Shown: positions 55,715 through 64,000 of the stretch, piece by piece
Numbering within the stretch: position 1 is the stretch's first letter
Layout of the letters: every line of letters begins with the position of its first letter
Assembly: GCA_001038565.1 (NCBI GenBank)
Contig: LFJO01000005.1
Span: 1,124,417-1,188,416 of the forward strand
DNA length: 64,000 bases
Reading direction: 5' to 3'
Origin: Alkalihalobacillus pseudalcaliphilus
Lineage (GTDB): Bacteria; Bacillota; Bacilli; Bacillales; Bacillaceae_D
The notes under the pieces: model-generated
The model's database searches: none
What the model saw: the letters and a program-made list of their open reading frames with translations, nothing else
What the model was told of the DNA's origin: nothing
Translations under genes and position numbers: made by a program

Positions 55715-55725
55715 AAGTATTCATC

Positions 55726-56109
55726 TTACATAACGGTAGAAGCTGGTTCTGTTCCTAACATCTCAACAATTTTGTTATTGTCACCTAAAACAGCTACTTT
55801 TGGTTCAAAATCCATTAACTCTTTTTCATCAACTAGTCCATAAGCAATGATAATCACGAGATCACCTGGTTGAACTAACCTCGCAGCTGCCCCATTTAAA
55901 CAACATACCTTACTTCCTCGTTCACCTTTAATTACATAAGTTTCAAAACGGGCTCCATTGTTATTATTAACAATTTGCACCTTTTCATTTTCGATAATGC
56001 CGACTGCATCCATTAAATCCTCATCTATCGTAATACTTCCAACATAATTTAAATTCGCTTCCGTTACGGTTGCTCTATGAAGTTTTGCTCTCATCATTGT
56101 GCGTAACAT
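55726..56109 (-). CDS. panD: Aspartate 1-decarboxylase
   Basis: A 127-aa pyruvoyl enzyme that makes beta-alanine. Self-cleavage at G24-S25 ([10 protein letters not shown]) creates the pyruvoyl group. Y58 lies in the [10 protein letters not shown] region. Starts [19 protein letters not shown] like the B. subtilis protein. Its ATG lies inside the end of panC (35-bp overlap), so translation of the two is tightly coupled. Last gene of panBCD. Confidence 0.97.
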   Translation of the reverse strand: MLRTMMRAKLHRATVTEANLNYVGSITIDEDLMDAVGIIENEKVQIVNNNNGARFETYVIKGERGSKVCCLNGAAARLVQPGDLVIIIAYGLVDEKELMDFEPKVAVLGDNNKIVEMLGTEPASTVM

Positions 56110-56977
56110 GTTCGTTTTCTCTCCTCTCCATACTAACAATTACATTATCAATTAAACGGGCTTTGGCAAATTTATACGCTAAAGCAATTAAAATTTTACC
56201 CGATAATTGTTCGTTTATCTCTAATGATGGATACGGTAATGCTTCCACATAATCAATATCCCCAAGTGGTAGTTCTTCTAATTTATTTTTAACAACTTTT
56301 ACGATTTCATCTCGACTATAGCTCTCAGGCTCTTGCTCGACTTTTTTCTTCACGGCAGAGAGCGCTTCATATAGCTTGGGAGCAAGCACTCGTTCCTGCT
56401 TCGTTAAGTACACATTGCGTGAGCTTTTAGCTAAACCATCCTTTTCACGGACTGTATCAACACCCATGACTTCTACAGGCACTTCAAAGGTAGTGACCAT
56501 ATTTTCAATGACCGCCACCTGCTGTGCGTCCTTCAAACCAAAAAATGCCTTATCTGGTTGGATTATTTGAAATAACTTCATGACAACCATAGCAACGCCA
56601 TTAAAATGTCCCGGACGACTTGCCCCACAAAGCACGTCGGTACCTTGTGTAATATGAATTGCCATCGTTGGCTTCTCTTTATACATTTCATCTACTGTTG
56701 GCAGAAATAAATAGTCCACTCCAGCCTCTTCAGCTAATTGTCTGTCACGCTTGATATCACGAGGATAACGATCAAAATCCTCACTCGGACCAAATTGTAA
56801 TGGATTTACAAAAATACTCATGACAACGAGGTCACATTGCCTTTTCGCTTCCTGAACGAGCGTTAAATGCCCTTCATGTAAATAACCCATCGTCGCTACA
56901 AATCCAATCGTTTTTCCTTCTTCTTTGTGCTTACGAATTTGTATACGAATGTCATTTTTTAATTGATATATATTCAT
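56075..56977 (-). CDS. panC: Pantothenate synthetase
   Basis: 300 aa; joins pantoate and beta-alanine with ATP. The HIGH-like motif is H34-EGH37 ([12 protein letters not shown]). [20 protein letters not shown] and the KMSKS-like DGLAKSSRN are intact. About 15 residues longer than usual, ending in a charged tail ([16 protein letters not shown]) encoded in the panD overlap. Starts 6 bp after panB. Confidence 0.97.
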   Translation of the reverse strand: MNIYQLKNDIRIQIRKHKEEGKTIGFVATMGYLHEGHLTLVQEAKRQCDLVVMSIFVNPLQFGPSEDFDRYPRDIKRDRQLAEEAGVDYLFLPTVDEMYKEKPTMAIHITQGTDVLCGASRPGHFNGVAMVVMKLFQIIQPDKAFFGLKDAQQVAVIENMVTTFEVPVEVMGVDTVREKDGLAKSSRNVYLTKQERVLAPKLYEALSAVKKKVEQEPESYSRDEIVKVVKNKLEELPLGDIDYVEALPYPSLEINEQLSGKILIALAYKFAKARLIDNVIVSMERRENEHVTHNDESKTS

Positions 56978-56983
56978 GAATCT

Positions 56984-57814
56984 CTATTTTCCTCCATAGA
57001 GCTGTACTTGTTTTACATCCGCATGAAAACTATGTTCTTTTTGCGGGAACTTTTGTGCTTTCACTTCTTCAACATAAGACGTAACAGCTGTACCAATTGT
57101 ATCAGCAACATTGGCATATTTCTTAACAAACTTCGGCACATGTCCACTTCCATAACCAATCACATCATGATAGACAAGAACTTGACCGTCCGTTTGAACG
57201 CCTGCCCCAATTCCGATAACCGGTATATTCACTTGTTCCGTTATCCAACCAGCCACAGATTCAGGAACACACTCTAATACAACCGCAAAAGCTCCTGCAG
57301 CCTCAACTGCCTTCGTATCTTCTAACAGCCTAGCTGCACTTTCCTCATCTTTCCCTTGTACTTTATAACCGCCCAAGACACCGACCGATTGTGGCATTAA
57401 ACCAAGATGGGCCATAACAGGAACTCCTGCGTTTGTCAATTTATCAATTGCGGTAACAACCTCACCAGCACCTTCTAATTTAACCGCATCCGCTTGAGCA
57501 TCCTGCATTAAGCTCTTCGCAGATTGAAACGTTTCTTCTAAAGATGCATGATAACTTAAAAATGGCATATCCGTCACAACAAAGGTATTTTTAGCACCGC
57601 GTTTTACAGCCTTCGTATGCATGACCATGTCACAGAGCGTTACAGGAACCGTTGAATCATAACCAAGGACAACCATTCCTAATGAATCCCCAACTAAAAT
57701 TAAGTCCATTCCCGCTTCCTCAACAAGCTTTGCTGATGGTGCATCATAAGCCGTCATCATCGCAATTTTTTCTTGATTCCTTTTCATTTTCATAAAGCTA
57801 GCTGTTGTTTTCAT
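56984..57814 (-). CDS. panB: Ketopantoate hydroxymethyltransferase
   Basis: 276 aa from the ATG at 57814 (GGGAG 7 nt before). The longer frame to 57865 runs into the leader terminator. TIM barrel with metal ligand D43 ([19 protein letters not shown]), D82-region VVTDMPF and E-containing LECVP. Makes ketopantoate from 2-oxoisovalerate. First gene of panBCD, behind a structured leader. Confidence 0.97.
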   Translation of the reverse strand: MKTTASFMKMKRNQEKIAMMTAYDAPSAKLVEEAGMDLILVGDSLGMVVLGYDSTVPVTLCDMVMHTKAVKRGAKNTFVVTDMPFLSYHASLEETFQSAKSLMQDAQADAVKLEGAGEVVTAIDKLTNAGVPVMAHLGLMPQSVGVLGGYKVQGKDEESAARLLEDTKAVEAAGAFAVVLECVPESVAGWITEQVNIPVIGIGAGVQTDGQVLVYHDVIGYGSGHVPKFVKKYANVADTIGTAVTSYVEEVKAQKFPQKEHSFHADVKQVQLYGGK

Positions 57815-57854
57815 ACCCCTACTCCCTTCGTAATGAAGAGGCGATTCAAACCAA

Positions 57855-57897
57855 CAAAAAAGCATCTCTACTCATACATGGAGGTAGAAGGATGCTT
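57855..57897 (-). terminator. Terminator upstream of panB
   Basis: AAGCATC-TCTAC pairs with GTAGA-GATGCTT, with T6 on the minus strand, 41 bp before the panB ATG. It can end birA transcripts or act as an attenuator for panB. Confidence 0.85.
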
Positions 57898-58057
57898 ACG
57901 AAAGAAAACAAGGAAATAAGCCTTGCTTCTTGAGCTTGTTCTGAATCCCTCTGTCCTAGTCCTTATTGGATCAAGGCAGATCCGATTTGATTGTAACTCG
58001 TTATTCAAATAAAAATCGGTGCTGTTCGAATGATACAGCCCAATTACTCCTAGTATA
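57898..58057 (-). promoter_or_regulatory. panB leader, candidate cis-regulatory RNA
   Basis: A TATACT -10 (58052-58057) lies just after the birA stop. The predicted leader of about 230 nt has successive hairpins: GCTGT/ACAGC, CCGATTT/AAATCGG, TCTGCC/GGACAGA with a bulged A, and CAAGG/CCTTG. Then comes the terminator at 57855-57897. The pan RNA motif, hairpins with bulged A upstream of panB, is known in Bacillus. Whether this is one cannot be settled by eye. Confidence 0.5.
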
Positions 58058-58061
58058 ACAA

Positions 58062-59045
58062 TTAATTCAATTCTATGGAAGGGATTTCGATATCGGCTGA
58101 ATAGATGTGCCTTATTTGACCATTCGCTTCAACTAATTCAAGGACTCCGTCATCTGTTATTCCTTTGGCATAGCCTGTATAACTTCCTTGTGCAGTATGA
58201 GCAATGATTTGTTTGCCAATACTTTCAGCGTTATCCTCCCACAAAGCTTTAATTGGGGCAAAACCTTCCGATAAATATTGGTCATATAAGCGTTCAAATT
58301 CATTTAATACGGCAGCAACGATTTCTGAGCGTTTAAACGATTGATCCGATGCAATCAATAACGATGTTGCCTTTTCTTGTAATTCACGATGAAAATCTTC
58401 ATAGCTCTGATTCACATTAATACCAATACCAACGATGACCGTGGAAACTCGTTCTGGCTCCGCTTGCATTTCCGTTAATATCCCGACTAACTTCTTGCCG
58501 TTTATTAATAAATCATTCGGCCATTTAATAGTAACAGGAAGCTTGGTAGCTTGCTGTAAGGCTCTTGAAACCGCAACGGCCGCGAGTAACGTGAGCTGCG
58601 GCACTTTCGTTGGATGAATCTTAGGTTTTAATATTAAGCTCATCGTGATCGCTTTTTGCTGTTCGGTTTCCCAAACCCGTCCTAATCTTCCTTTACCCTC
58701 TGTCTGGTGATTACTGATGACCAGCTCTCCATCGCCCGCTCCTTCTTGAGCCAGCTTCATGGCAGCCTTTTGTGTCGTTGTAATTTGTTCATAATAATGT
58801 ATGGTTTGTCCGATATTGTCGGTATGTAGATGAATCTTAATATCATGAGCTTTAATTTGATCAGGTTGAGAGATAAAACGATAGCCTTTACGAGGAGCAG
58901 ACTCTAGTTCATACCCATCTTGACGTAATGATTCAATATGTTTCCAAACTGCTGTACGAGAACAGTTTAGTTGTTCACTTATTTTTTCCCCCGATAAAAA
59001 CTGTCCATTTGCTTCCACAAGAAGTCTTACTAATTTTTCCTTCAA
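58062..59045 (-). CDS. birA: Biotin protein ligase / biotin repressor
   Basis: About 327 aa. N-terminal winged helix (GEKISEQLNCSRTAVWKHIE), central ligase (HQTEGKGRLGRVWE, IKWPNDLLINGKKLVGIL) and C-terminal SH3-like domain. It adds biotin to carboxylases and represses biotin genes when loaded with biotinyl-AMP. The TTG at 59045 has better spacing to AGGAG (9 nt) than the GTG at 59051. It overlaps the cca end and is last in the ypjD operon. Confidence 0.95.
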   Translation of the reverse strand: MKEKLVRLLVEANGQFLSGEKISEQLNCSRTAVWKHIESLRQDGYELESAPRKGYRFISQPDQIKAHDIKIHLHTDNIGQTIHYYEQITTTQKAAMKLAQEGAGDGELVISNHQTEGKGRLGRVWETEQQKAITMSLILKPKIHPTKVPQLTLLAAVAVSRALQQATKLPVTIKWPNDLLINGKKLVGILTEMQAEPERVSTVIVGIGINVNQSYEDFHRELQEKATSLLIASDQSFKRSEIVAAVLNEFERLYDQYLSEGFAPIKALWEDNAESIGKQIIAHTAQGSYTGYAKGITDDGVLELVEANGQIRHIYSADIEIPSIELN

Positions 59046-60178
59046 CCACACTCTCTCCTTTTTAGTGCCGCAAGTATTAATTCCGCGTCATTTTCTACTT
59101 CTTCATGCAATACAAGTGTCTCAGCAATCCTTAAACATGTTTCAATCCAGACCCCAGGGTTTTTCTCAGGGTAGGCAGCCATTAGAGAACGTCCATCTAT
59201 ACGAAGGTCTTTCCTTGATCTAATCGCCATCGCATTGACCATCTCGTGTAATTGTTGAGCGGAAATAGTGGAGAAACCAAAGCTTTTTCGCAAATCCTCA
59301 ACATCTAATGCGACCTCAATACCAAACTGATACAGGGAATCAACATTCCAACGTTGCTCATAACGTTCTTGATAGGCAAGCAAGCGCTTGTGTACACCTT
59401 TAATAAGATTCTTAGATAAAGGCAACTTTGGAGCAGTCAACTTTGACCAACCTTTTAAGAGAAATATAGAGCTCCATATAAAAAGTTCGTTTTCGATGAT
59501 CGGGTTGTCCCACATGTGAAGCCTGCTCATTTCCTCATCATTAAATGCACATAATGGGAGATTTTTTAAGATTGTTGCTGCAGCCTCCGTCTGAGTCGCT
59601 TCTTTAAAGTGGGATCCTCTCCAAATCTTTTCTATTTCTTTCACGATTCGTTCCATCGCCACGTTTTGCAGGTCGGCAACATAGACTGCAATCGCCTCTT
59701 CCACATGTACATCTAATTCAAATCCAAGCTCTGCTGTAAAACGAATCGCTCGGAGCATTCTTAAAGGATCACTCGCCATACTTTTCATCGGTTCCGTTGA
59801 TCGGATCTGCCTAAGCTCTAAATCTTTTTGACCATGATACGGATCGATCAGTTCTCGTTCATTTGAAAGAGCCATACTATTTATCGTAAAGTCCCTGCTC
59901 TTCAAGTCCTCTTCCAAACTAACTCCATTTTGAGTCGTAACTTCAAACCAAACGTTATTCGCTTTTATTAATACGGTGTCATGTTGATTATTTAATTGAA
60001 AACTTTTTGGAAAATGCGTTAATAATTCACTCGGAGCTGCTGTAGTGACGAGATCGACATCGGCTATTGGACGTTTTAATAAATAGTCTCGCACTGCCCC
60101 TCCAACGATATAGGCTTGAAACCCTAACACATTGATTTCATTCATTAACCTTTGGCTAGCCTTCCAAATCTCTTCCAC
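59042..60178 (-). CDS. cca: CCA-adding tRNA nucleotidyltransferase
   Basis: About 378 aa, class II. GGAVRD and DVDLVT form the catalytic head. RDFTINSMAL and DPLRMLRAIRF mark the neck. It adds CCA to tRNA 3' ends. The GTG at 60178 lies 8 nt after AAGGGGG and is preferred over the GTG at 60187, which overlaps that site. Between bshA and birA, as in B. subtilis. Confidence 0.95.
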   Translation of the reverse strand: MEEIWKASQRLMNEINVLGFQAYIVGGAVRDYLLKRPIADVDLVTTAAPSELLTHFPKSFQLNNQHDTVLIKANNVWFEVTTQNGVSLEEDLKSRDFTINSMALSNERELIDPYHGQKDLELRQIRSTEPMKSMASDPLRMLRAIRFTAELGFELDVHVEEAIAVYVADLQNVAMERIVKEIEKIWRGSHFKEATQTEAAATILKNLPLCAFNDEEMSRLHMWDNPIIENELFIWSSIFLLKGWSKLTAPKLPLSKNLIKGVHKRLLAYQERYEQRWNVDSLYQFGIEVALDVEDLRKSFGFSTISAQQLHEMVNAMAIRSRKDLRIDGRSLMAAYPEKNPGVWIETCLRIAETLVLHEEVENDAELILAALKRRECG

Positions 60179-60191
60179 CGCAAGCACCCCC

Positions 60192-61322
60192 TTAATTTTG
60201 AATAACTTGTCGATATATATTCTCGTATTGCTTTACGATCGTTTCGGCATGGAATAATGTATTGGCTCTTTTTACGCCCGCTTCTTGCATTCTTTCGTAT
60301 AATTCTTGGTCGGAAACAAGTTCCAGCGCTTTTTCGACAATTCGATCAATCTGACCAACTTCACATAAAAACCCAGTCTCTCCGTCTATAACCACTTCAG
60401 GAATACCACCAATATTTGTACCGATTACTGGAACGCCACAAGACATCGCTTCTAAAGCAACTAATCCAAAGCTTTCTTTTTCACTAAGTAAAAAGAAAAC
60501 ATCACTCATTGATAATAATTCTGCTATATGTTTTTGGTTTCCAAGTAAAAGAACGCGCTCTGATAATCCATTTTGTTCAACCCAGTCTCTAACCGCCGCT
60601 AAATCCGGGCCATTCCCAATAAGTAATAGTTTTGCCTCTACTCTTTTTGAAACCTTATGAAAGGCTTTGACAACATCTAATACTCTTTTAACAGGTCGAA
60701 AATTAGAAATATGAATAAATACTTTTTCCTGTTCTTCAATTTGATATTGCTTCCGTAAATCCATTACATCTTTTCTTCGGTACGTACGTTCATCAATAAA
60801 ATTATAAACGGGTATAATTTCCTTTTCGGTCTTGACTAGCTCTTTCGTTTGAGCAATCAAGTTTTTCGATACCGCTGTTACTATATCTGACTTCTCTATC
60901 CCTAACCGAATTAGCTCGACTAAGGAAGGATCATAACCAAGAACGGTAATATCTGTTCCATGTAGAGTTGTGACGATTTTTAGATGGTCTCCTACCATTT
61001 GTTTCGCTAAAATCGCACATATCGCATGTGGAAGGGCATAATGTACGTGTAAAATATCCAGCTTTTCTCTTTTAGCTACCTCAGCCATGCGACTCGCTAA
61101 TGTTAAGTCATACGGCGGATATTGAAAAACAGCATACTGGTTAACCTCTACTTCATGATAGTAAATGTTTGGATAGACGCGATCGAGGCGAAAAGGAACA
61201 CTTGATGTGATAAAATGAACCTCATGACCTCTTTCAGCTAGTAATTTCCCAAGTTCTGTCGCTACGACACCCGATCCGCCAACGGTTGGATAGCAGCTTA
61301 TCCCTATTTTTAACTTTTTCAT
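60192..61322 (-). CDS. bshA: Bacillithiol synthesis glycosyltransferase BshA
   Basis: A 376-aa GT4 glycosyltransferase that joins GlcNAc from UDP-GlcNAc to L-malate. N-terminal YPTVGGSGVVATELG binding loop; C-terminal ESFGLVALEAMSCGVPVIG with the E-x7-E motif. Placed between bshB1 and cca exactly as in B. subtilis. Confidence 0.96.
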   Translation of the reverse strand: MKKLKIGISCYPTVGGSGVVATELGKLLAERGHEVHFITSSVPFRLDRVYPNIYYHEVEVNQYAVFQYPPYDLTLASRMAEVAKREKLDILHVHYALPHAICAILAKQMVGDHLKIVTTLHGTDITVLGYDPSLVELIRLGIEKSDIVTAVSKNLIAQTKELVKTEKEIIPVYNFIDERTYRRKDVMDLRKQYQIEEQEKVFIHISNFRPVKRVLDVVKAFHKVSKRVEAKLLLIGNGPDLAAVRDWVEQNGLSERVLLLGNQKHIAELLSMSDVFFLLSEKESFGLVALEAMSCGVPVIGTNIGGIPEVVIDGETGFLCEVGQIDRIVEKALELVSDQELYERMQEAGVKRANTLFHAETIVKQYENIYRQVIQN

Positions 61323-61335
61323 TATTTATCCTCTT

Positions 61336-62034
61336 TTATAAAGTGTCTATTTTAAGTGGTTTGAGCGCTTTAAACCCTTCAGCATAAGGCACGCCGACTT
61401 CATGTCCAAATAACGTGTCACGTGCCTCCACTGCTTTTACATAACCATTCGTTAACGGCGTATCCACTGCCTCATCAGTCGTTTTCTGAAATTGACTTTG
61501 ATAAGCATGTAAAGCCCTCATCTTCTTCTCATAAAAAGCACTTACATCTAACACAAAATCAGGTCGATGTGTGCCATTAATAAAATATGTATAAAATTGT
61601 TCCACACGATGATTCTCAAAGTGATTCGTCGTTTGATAGTGACGAATCCCAGCATTAAAAATGGCCTCTTTAACAATCTCAAAACAATCACTATGATCAG
61701 GGTGACGGTCAACCCAATATGGGGCAAAAACGAGACGCGGTTGATAACAACGAATTAAATCCACGACTTGATCGAATTGCTCTTTATTATATTTCTTCAA
61801 GCCTCGATCTGAAAAATCTAACTGGAGTAATGAATTGACACCTAAAATCCGGGCTGCTTGTTTGGCTTCTTCTTGACGTAACTCCACTGTCCCGTTAGAA
61901 GATAACTCTGCATATGTTAACGAGCATACCCCCACCTTTTTTCCTTCCTCTACCCACTTCGCAATCGTGGCACCCATCCCAATTTCTATATCATCAGGAT
62001 GAGCCCCTATTGCCAACACATCTAACTTACTCAT
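61336..62034 (-). CDS. bshB1: Bacillithiol synthesis deacetylase BshB1
   Basis: A 232-aa LmbE/PIG-L zinc hydrolase that deacetylates GlcNAc-malate. Metal motif [10 protein letters not shown] at the N-terminus, [12 protein letters not shown] near residue 110. The ATG at 62034 overlaps the mgsA stop by 8 bp, and the upstream in-frame codons lie in mgsA. Precedes bshA by 13 bp. Confidence 0.95.
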   Translation of the reverse strand: MSKLDVLAIGAHPDDIEIGMGATIAKWVEEGKKVGVCSLTYAELSSNGTVELRQEEAKQAARILGVNSLLQLDFSDRGLKKYNKEQFDQVVDLIRCYQPRLVFAPYWVDRHPDHSDCFEIVKEAIFNAGIRHYQTTNHFENHRVEQFYTYFINGTHRPDFVLDVSAFYEKKMRALHAYQSQFQKTTDEAVDTPLTNGYVKAVEARDTLFGHEVGVPYAEGFKALKPLKIDTL

Positions 62035-62443
62035 AATTCTGCTCCTGCTCATGAATAATTTGACGCCATTTTAAATCACCACGTTCTAATCCTTTAATAA
62101 GTACTTCAGCCGTACCGATATTAGTCGCAAGTGGCACTTCATGAACATCACATAAACGAATTAACGCGGAAACATCAGGTTCATGCGGCTGTGAAGTTAA
62201 TGGATCCCTTAAGAATATAATCAAGTCAAATTGATTTTCCGCTACTAACGCACCAATTTGTTGATCACCTCCAAGAGGACCTGATTTAAAACGGTGTACA
62301 TGTAAATTGGTTGCTTCCATAATCCTTGTACCTGTTGTTCCAGTTCCATATAATTCATGATTGGCAAGAATTTGCTCGTAAGCAATTGTAAATTGGACCA
62401 TTCTATCTTTCTTTTTATCGTGAGCAATTAAAGCGATTTTCAT
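62027..62443 (-). CDS. mgsA: Methylglyoxal synthase
   Basis: 138 aa; converts dihydroxyacetone phosphate to methylglyoxal. [10 protein letters not shown] phosphate loop, catalytic D60 ([11 protein letters not shown]) and H87 ([10 protein letters not shown]). Methylglyoxal is detoxified with bacillithiol, whose synthesis genes follow in the operon. Confidence 0.96.
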   Translation of the reverse strand: MKIALIAHDKKKDRMVQFTIAYEQILANHELYGTGTTGTRIMEATNLHVHRFKSGPLGGDQQIGALVAENQFDLIIFLRDPLTSQPHEPDVSALIRLCDVHEVPLATNIGTAEVLIKGLERGDLKWRQIIHEQEQNYE

Positions 62444-62466
62444 GAAGTTCCTCTCCCTTTTTCAAC

Positions 62467-63264
62467 TTAATCGATGATATTTTCTAAACCATATACGAGT
62501 GTATCTAAGTTCATAACCGTTTCAACTGCTAATTTTACGCCAGGCATAAAGGATTCACGGTTGATGGAATCATGGCGAATCGTTAAGGTTTGCCCAACGC
62601 TGCCAAAAATCACTTCCTGATGAGCAACAAGCCCAGGCAAGCGAACACTATGAATTTTCATTCCTTCAAAATCAGCACCTCTTGCACCAGGTAAATCTTC
62701 TTTTTCTTCAGGGTGCCCTTGTACCTTGGCCTCACGCACCTCCGAAATTAATTGAGCTGTTTTTATCGCCGTTCCTGATGGTGCGTCTAATTTTCGGTCG
62801 TGATGACGCTCAATAATCTCAACATCCTCCATATACTTGGCAGCTGATTGAGCAAACTTCATCATTAAAATAGCACCAATCGCAAAATTCGGAGCGATAA
62901 TCGCACCTAAGCCTTTTTCTTGAGCTGTATGACGTAATGCTTCAATATCTTCTTCCGTAAAACCTGTCGTGCCTACAACAGGACGAACCCCGTGTGCAAA
63001 CGCACTTTCCATATGTTTCTTTCCATAAGCCGGTGTCGTTAAATCAATGAGAACATCTGGAGATCTCTCTCCAAAACAAAGGTCGATATCCTCATAAATC
63101 GGAATATCTAACGGTTCAGCCCCTTGAACCTCATGCATTTTTTTACCGGCGTGTTTAGAATCAACAACAGCAACCAGTTCAAATTGCTCTTGGTTAGAAA
63201 CCATTTGTACCGCTGACTTCCCCATGTTACCTCGATGCCCTGCAATTACTACTTTAATTGTCAT
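62467..63264 (-). CDS. dapB: 4-hydroxy-tetrahydrodipicolinate reductase
   Basis: 265 aa from the ATG at 63264 ([22 protein letters not shown] 10 nt before). NAD(P)H loop GHRGNMG, catalytic [15 protein letters not shown] with the His pair and Lys. It follows DapA in lysine/dipicolinate synthesis. It overlaps ypjD by 11 bp. No lysine riboswitch precedes this operon, in contrast to dapA at 15523. Confidence 0.96.
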   Translation of the reverse strand: MTIKVVIAGHRGNMGKSAVQMVSNQEQFELVAVVDSKHAGKKMHEVQGAEPLDIPIYEDIDLCFGERSPDVLIDLTTPAYGKKHMESAFAHGVRPVVGTTGFTEEDIEALRHTAQEKGLGAIIAPNFAIGAILMMKFAQSAAKYMEDVEIIERHHDRKLDAPSGTAIKTAQLISEVREAKVQGHPEEKEDLPGARGADFEGMKIHSVRLPGLVAHQEVIFGSVGQTLTIRHDSINRESFMPGVKLAVETVMNLDTLVYGLENIID

Positions 63265-63604
63265 CTTGTTCTGACTCCTTTTCAATTCTCGTCCATCGAT
63301 CTTTATCTCTTGTCTCAAATTTGTTCATTACTAAATCAAATGCTTCATCTAAATCAATATGTAAAGAATTCGCTAAGCAGATAAGGACAAATAATAAATC
63401 GCCCATCTCCTGCTCCATCGACTTTTCTTCTTCATCACTTTTTTTCGGCTTTTCCCCGTAATAATGATTCACTTCACGAGCAAGCTCCCCTAACTCCTCC
63501 GTTAAACGGGCAAGCATCGCAAGTGGGCTAAAATAACCTTCTTTAAATTGTCCTATATATTCATCTACACGTTTTTGCATATCTTGCATCGATTGTTCTT
63601 TCAC
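63254..63604 (-). CDS. ypjD: MazG-like nucleotide pyrophosphohydrolase YpjD
   Basis: A 116-aa helical all-alpha NTP pyrophosphatase: [10 protein letters not shown] and [14 protein letters not shown] supply the E-x2-E and E-x2-D metal ligands. GTG start at 63604 behind AGGAGGG. First gene of the seven-gene operon to birA, with promoter at 63628-63656. Confidence 0.93.
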   Translation of the reverse strand: MKEQSMQDMQKRVDEYIGQFKEGYFSPLAMLARLTEELGELAREVNHYYGEKPKKSDEEEKSMEQEMGDLLFVLICLANSLHIDLDEAFDLVMNKFETRDKDRWTRIEKESEQDDN

Positions 63605-63627
63605 GGTATGAACTCCCTCCTACTCCC

Positions 63628-63656
63628 ATGTTAGCGAATCCTGTTCGTTTTGACAA
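63628..63656 (-). promoter_or_regulatory. Promoter of the ypjD-birA operon
   Basis: TTGTCA, 17 nt, TAACAT; RNA start near 63621, 17 nt before the GTG. Confidence 0.75.
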
Positions 63657-63671
63657 ATACTAAAAACCTAT

Positions 63672-63700
63672 TTGCCGAAAAATCTTACTTTGACTATAAT
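63672..63700 (+). promoter_or_regulatory. Promoter of the ypjC-like gene
   Basis: TTGCCG, 17 nt, TATAAT, about 98 bp before the TTG start. Confidence 0.8.
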
Positions 63701-63797
63701 AGAATGGCATCCTAGCTTGTTTATCAAGACTGTTTATCATGTGAAAATTAATACGTACATACTGAACAATTACTCATGAAATAAGGAGGATTATTCT

Positions 63798-64000
63798 TTG
63801 AAACGACAAATTAAATGGATTGATATTTTAATGATTTTACTTGGCTCTGCGATTCTCTCTTTTGGTTTAGTCTATTTTAATATGGAGAATTCATTAGCTG
63901 ATGGTGGATTCACAGGCATAACATTAATCTTATATTTTCTTTTTTCCTTCAATCCTGCCATCTCCAATTTAGTTCTTAATATTCCCATCCTTATAATCGG
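63798..64000 (+). CDS. ypjC: YitT family membrane protein, YpjC-like (cut by window end)
   Basis: The first 67 residues of a rightward membrane protein. TTG start 8 nt after AGGAGG. A basic start (MKRQIKWIDILMILLGSAIL) is followed by FGLVYFNMENSLADGGFTGI and a second helix (TLILYFLFSFNP). This matches the N-terminus of YitT/DUF161 proteins. In B. subtilis ypjC lies beside ypjD. Role unknown. Confidence 0.85.
   Translation, partial: MKRQIKWIDILMILLGSAILSFGLVYFNMENSLADGGFTGITLILYFLFSFNPAISNLVLNIPILII

Noticed and set aside
57866-58061. SAM (S-box) or T-box riboswitch before panB
   Set aside because: The conserved core blocks of both classes are absent. Only serial simple hairpins are seen.
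1-64000. tRNA, rRNA or tmRNA genes
   Set aside because: No cloverleaf-like or conserved ribosomal stretches were noticed on either strand. A dedicated scan was not possible.

Overview
The window is low-GC DNA from a spore-forming member of the Bacillaceae. Several blocks match the Bacillus subtilis gene order almost gene for gene: ypjD-dapB-mgsA-bshB1-bshA-cca-birA, panB-panC-panD, dinG, ypmA-ypmB, asnS-dnaD-nth-ypoC, and recU-ponA beside yppC and yppE. Sporulation functions are scattered through it (racA, kapB, a YhcN/YlaJ-type lipoprotein, a Spo0E-like phosphatase). A very acidic tail on PBP1 and genes such as mtaD and an AbgT transporter would suit an alkaliphilic or halotolerant Bacillus relative, but the species cannot be named from this stretch. 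TTG and GTG starts behind strong Shine-Dalgarno (SD) sites are frequent.

Layout. 1-5.9 kb: leftward four-gene membrane/ABC operon of unknown role. 6-18 kb: mostly single genes (MecA-like PBP, MhqD-type hydrolase, PRC-barrel protein, AbgT transporter, cold-shock protein, small membrane proteins and lipoproteins, a Spo0E-like gene, dapA under a lysine riboswitch, kapB, ypjP). 18.9-25.1 kb: glutamate synthase operon. 25.6-28.9 kb: rightward TelA cassette with two unknown partners and an ECF-type promoter. 29.3-35.8 kb: CvfC/YpgR with a small partner, a metallophosphoesterase, bacilliredoxin plus thioredoxin, RNase Z, threonine deaminase and a small membrane protein. 35.9-42.1 kb: yppE, racA, yppC and recU-ponA. 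42.2-49.4 kb: asnS, dnaD-nth-ypoC-dynA. 49.5-57.8 kb: ypmB, ypmA, a 52-codon gene, mtaD, dinG, a TPR protein and panDCB. 58.1-63.6 kb: the birA-to-ypjD operon. The right edge cuts a YitT-family gene (ypjC-like).

Two RNA-level regulators stand out: a complete lysine riboswitch with terminator before dapA, and a structured leader ending in a terminator before panB. Four complete genes under 60 codons were recovered by reading the gaps: 29 aa at 12883-12972, Spo0E-like at 14940-15092, YpmA at 49989-50159 and 52 aa at 50317-50475.

The most unusual feature is a family of mosaic intergenic repeats at about nine places. Their common end (TTTTGTATGAAAGTTA-like) usually begins at the U-tract of a Rho-independent terminator. 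Behind it come interchangeable modules, some of which fold into long hairpins. No tRNA, rRNA, insertion sequence, prophage or CRISPR array was seen.
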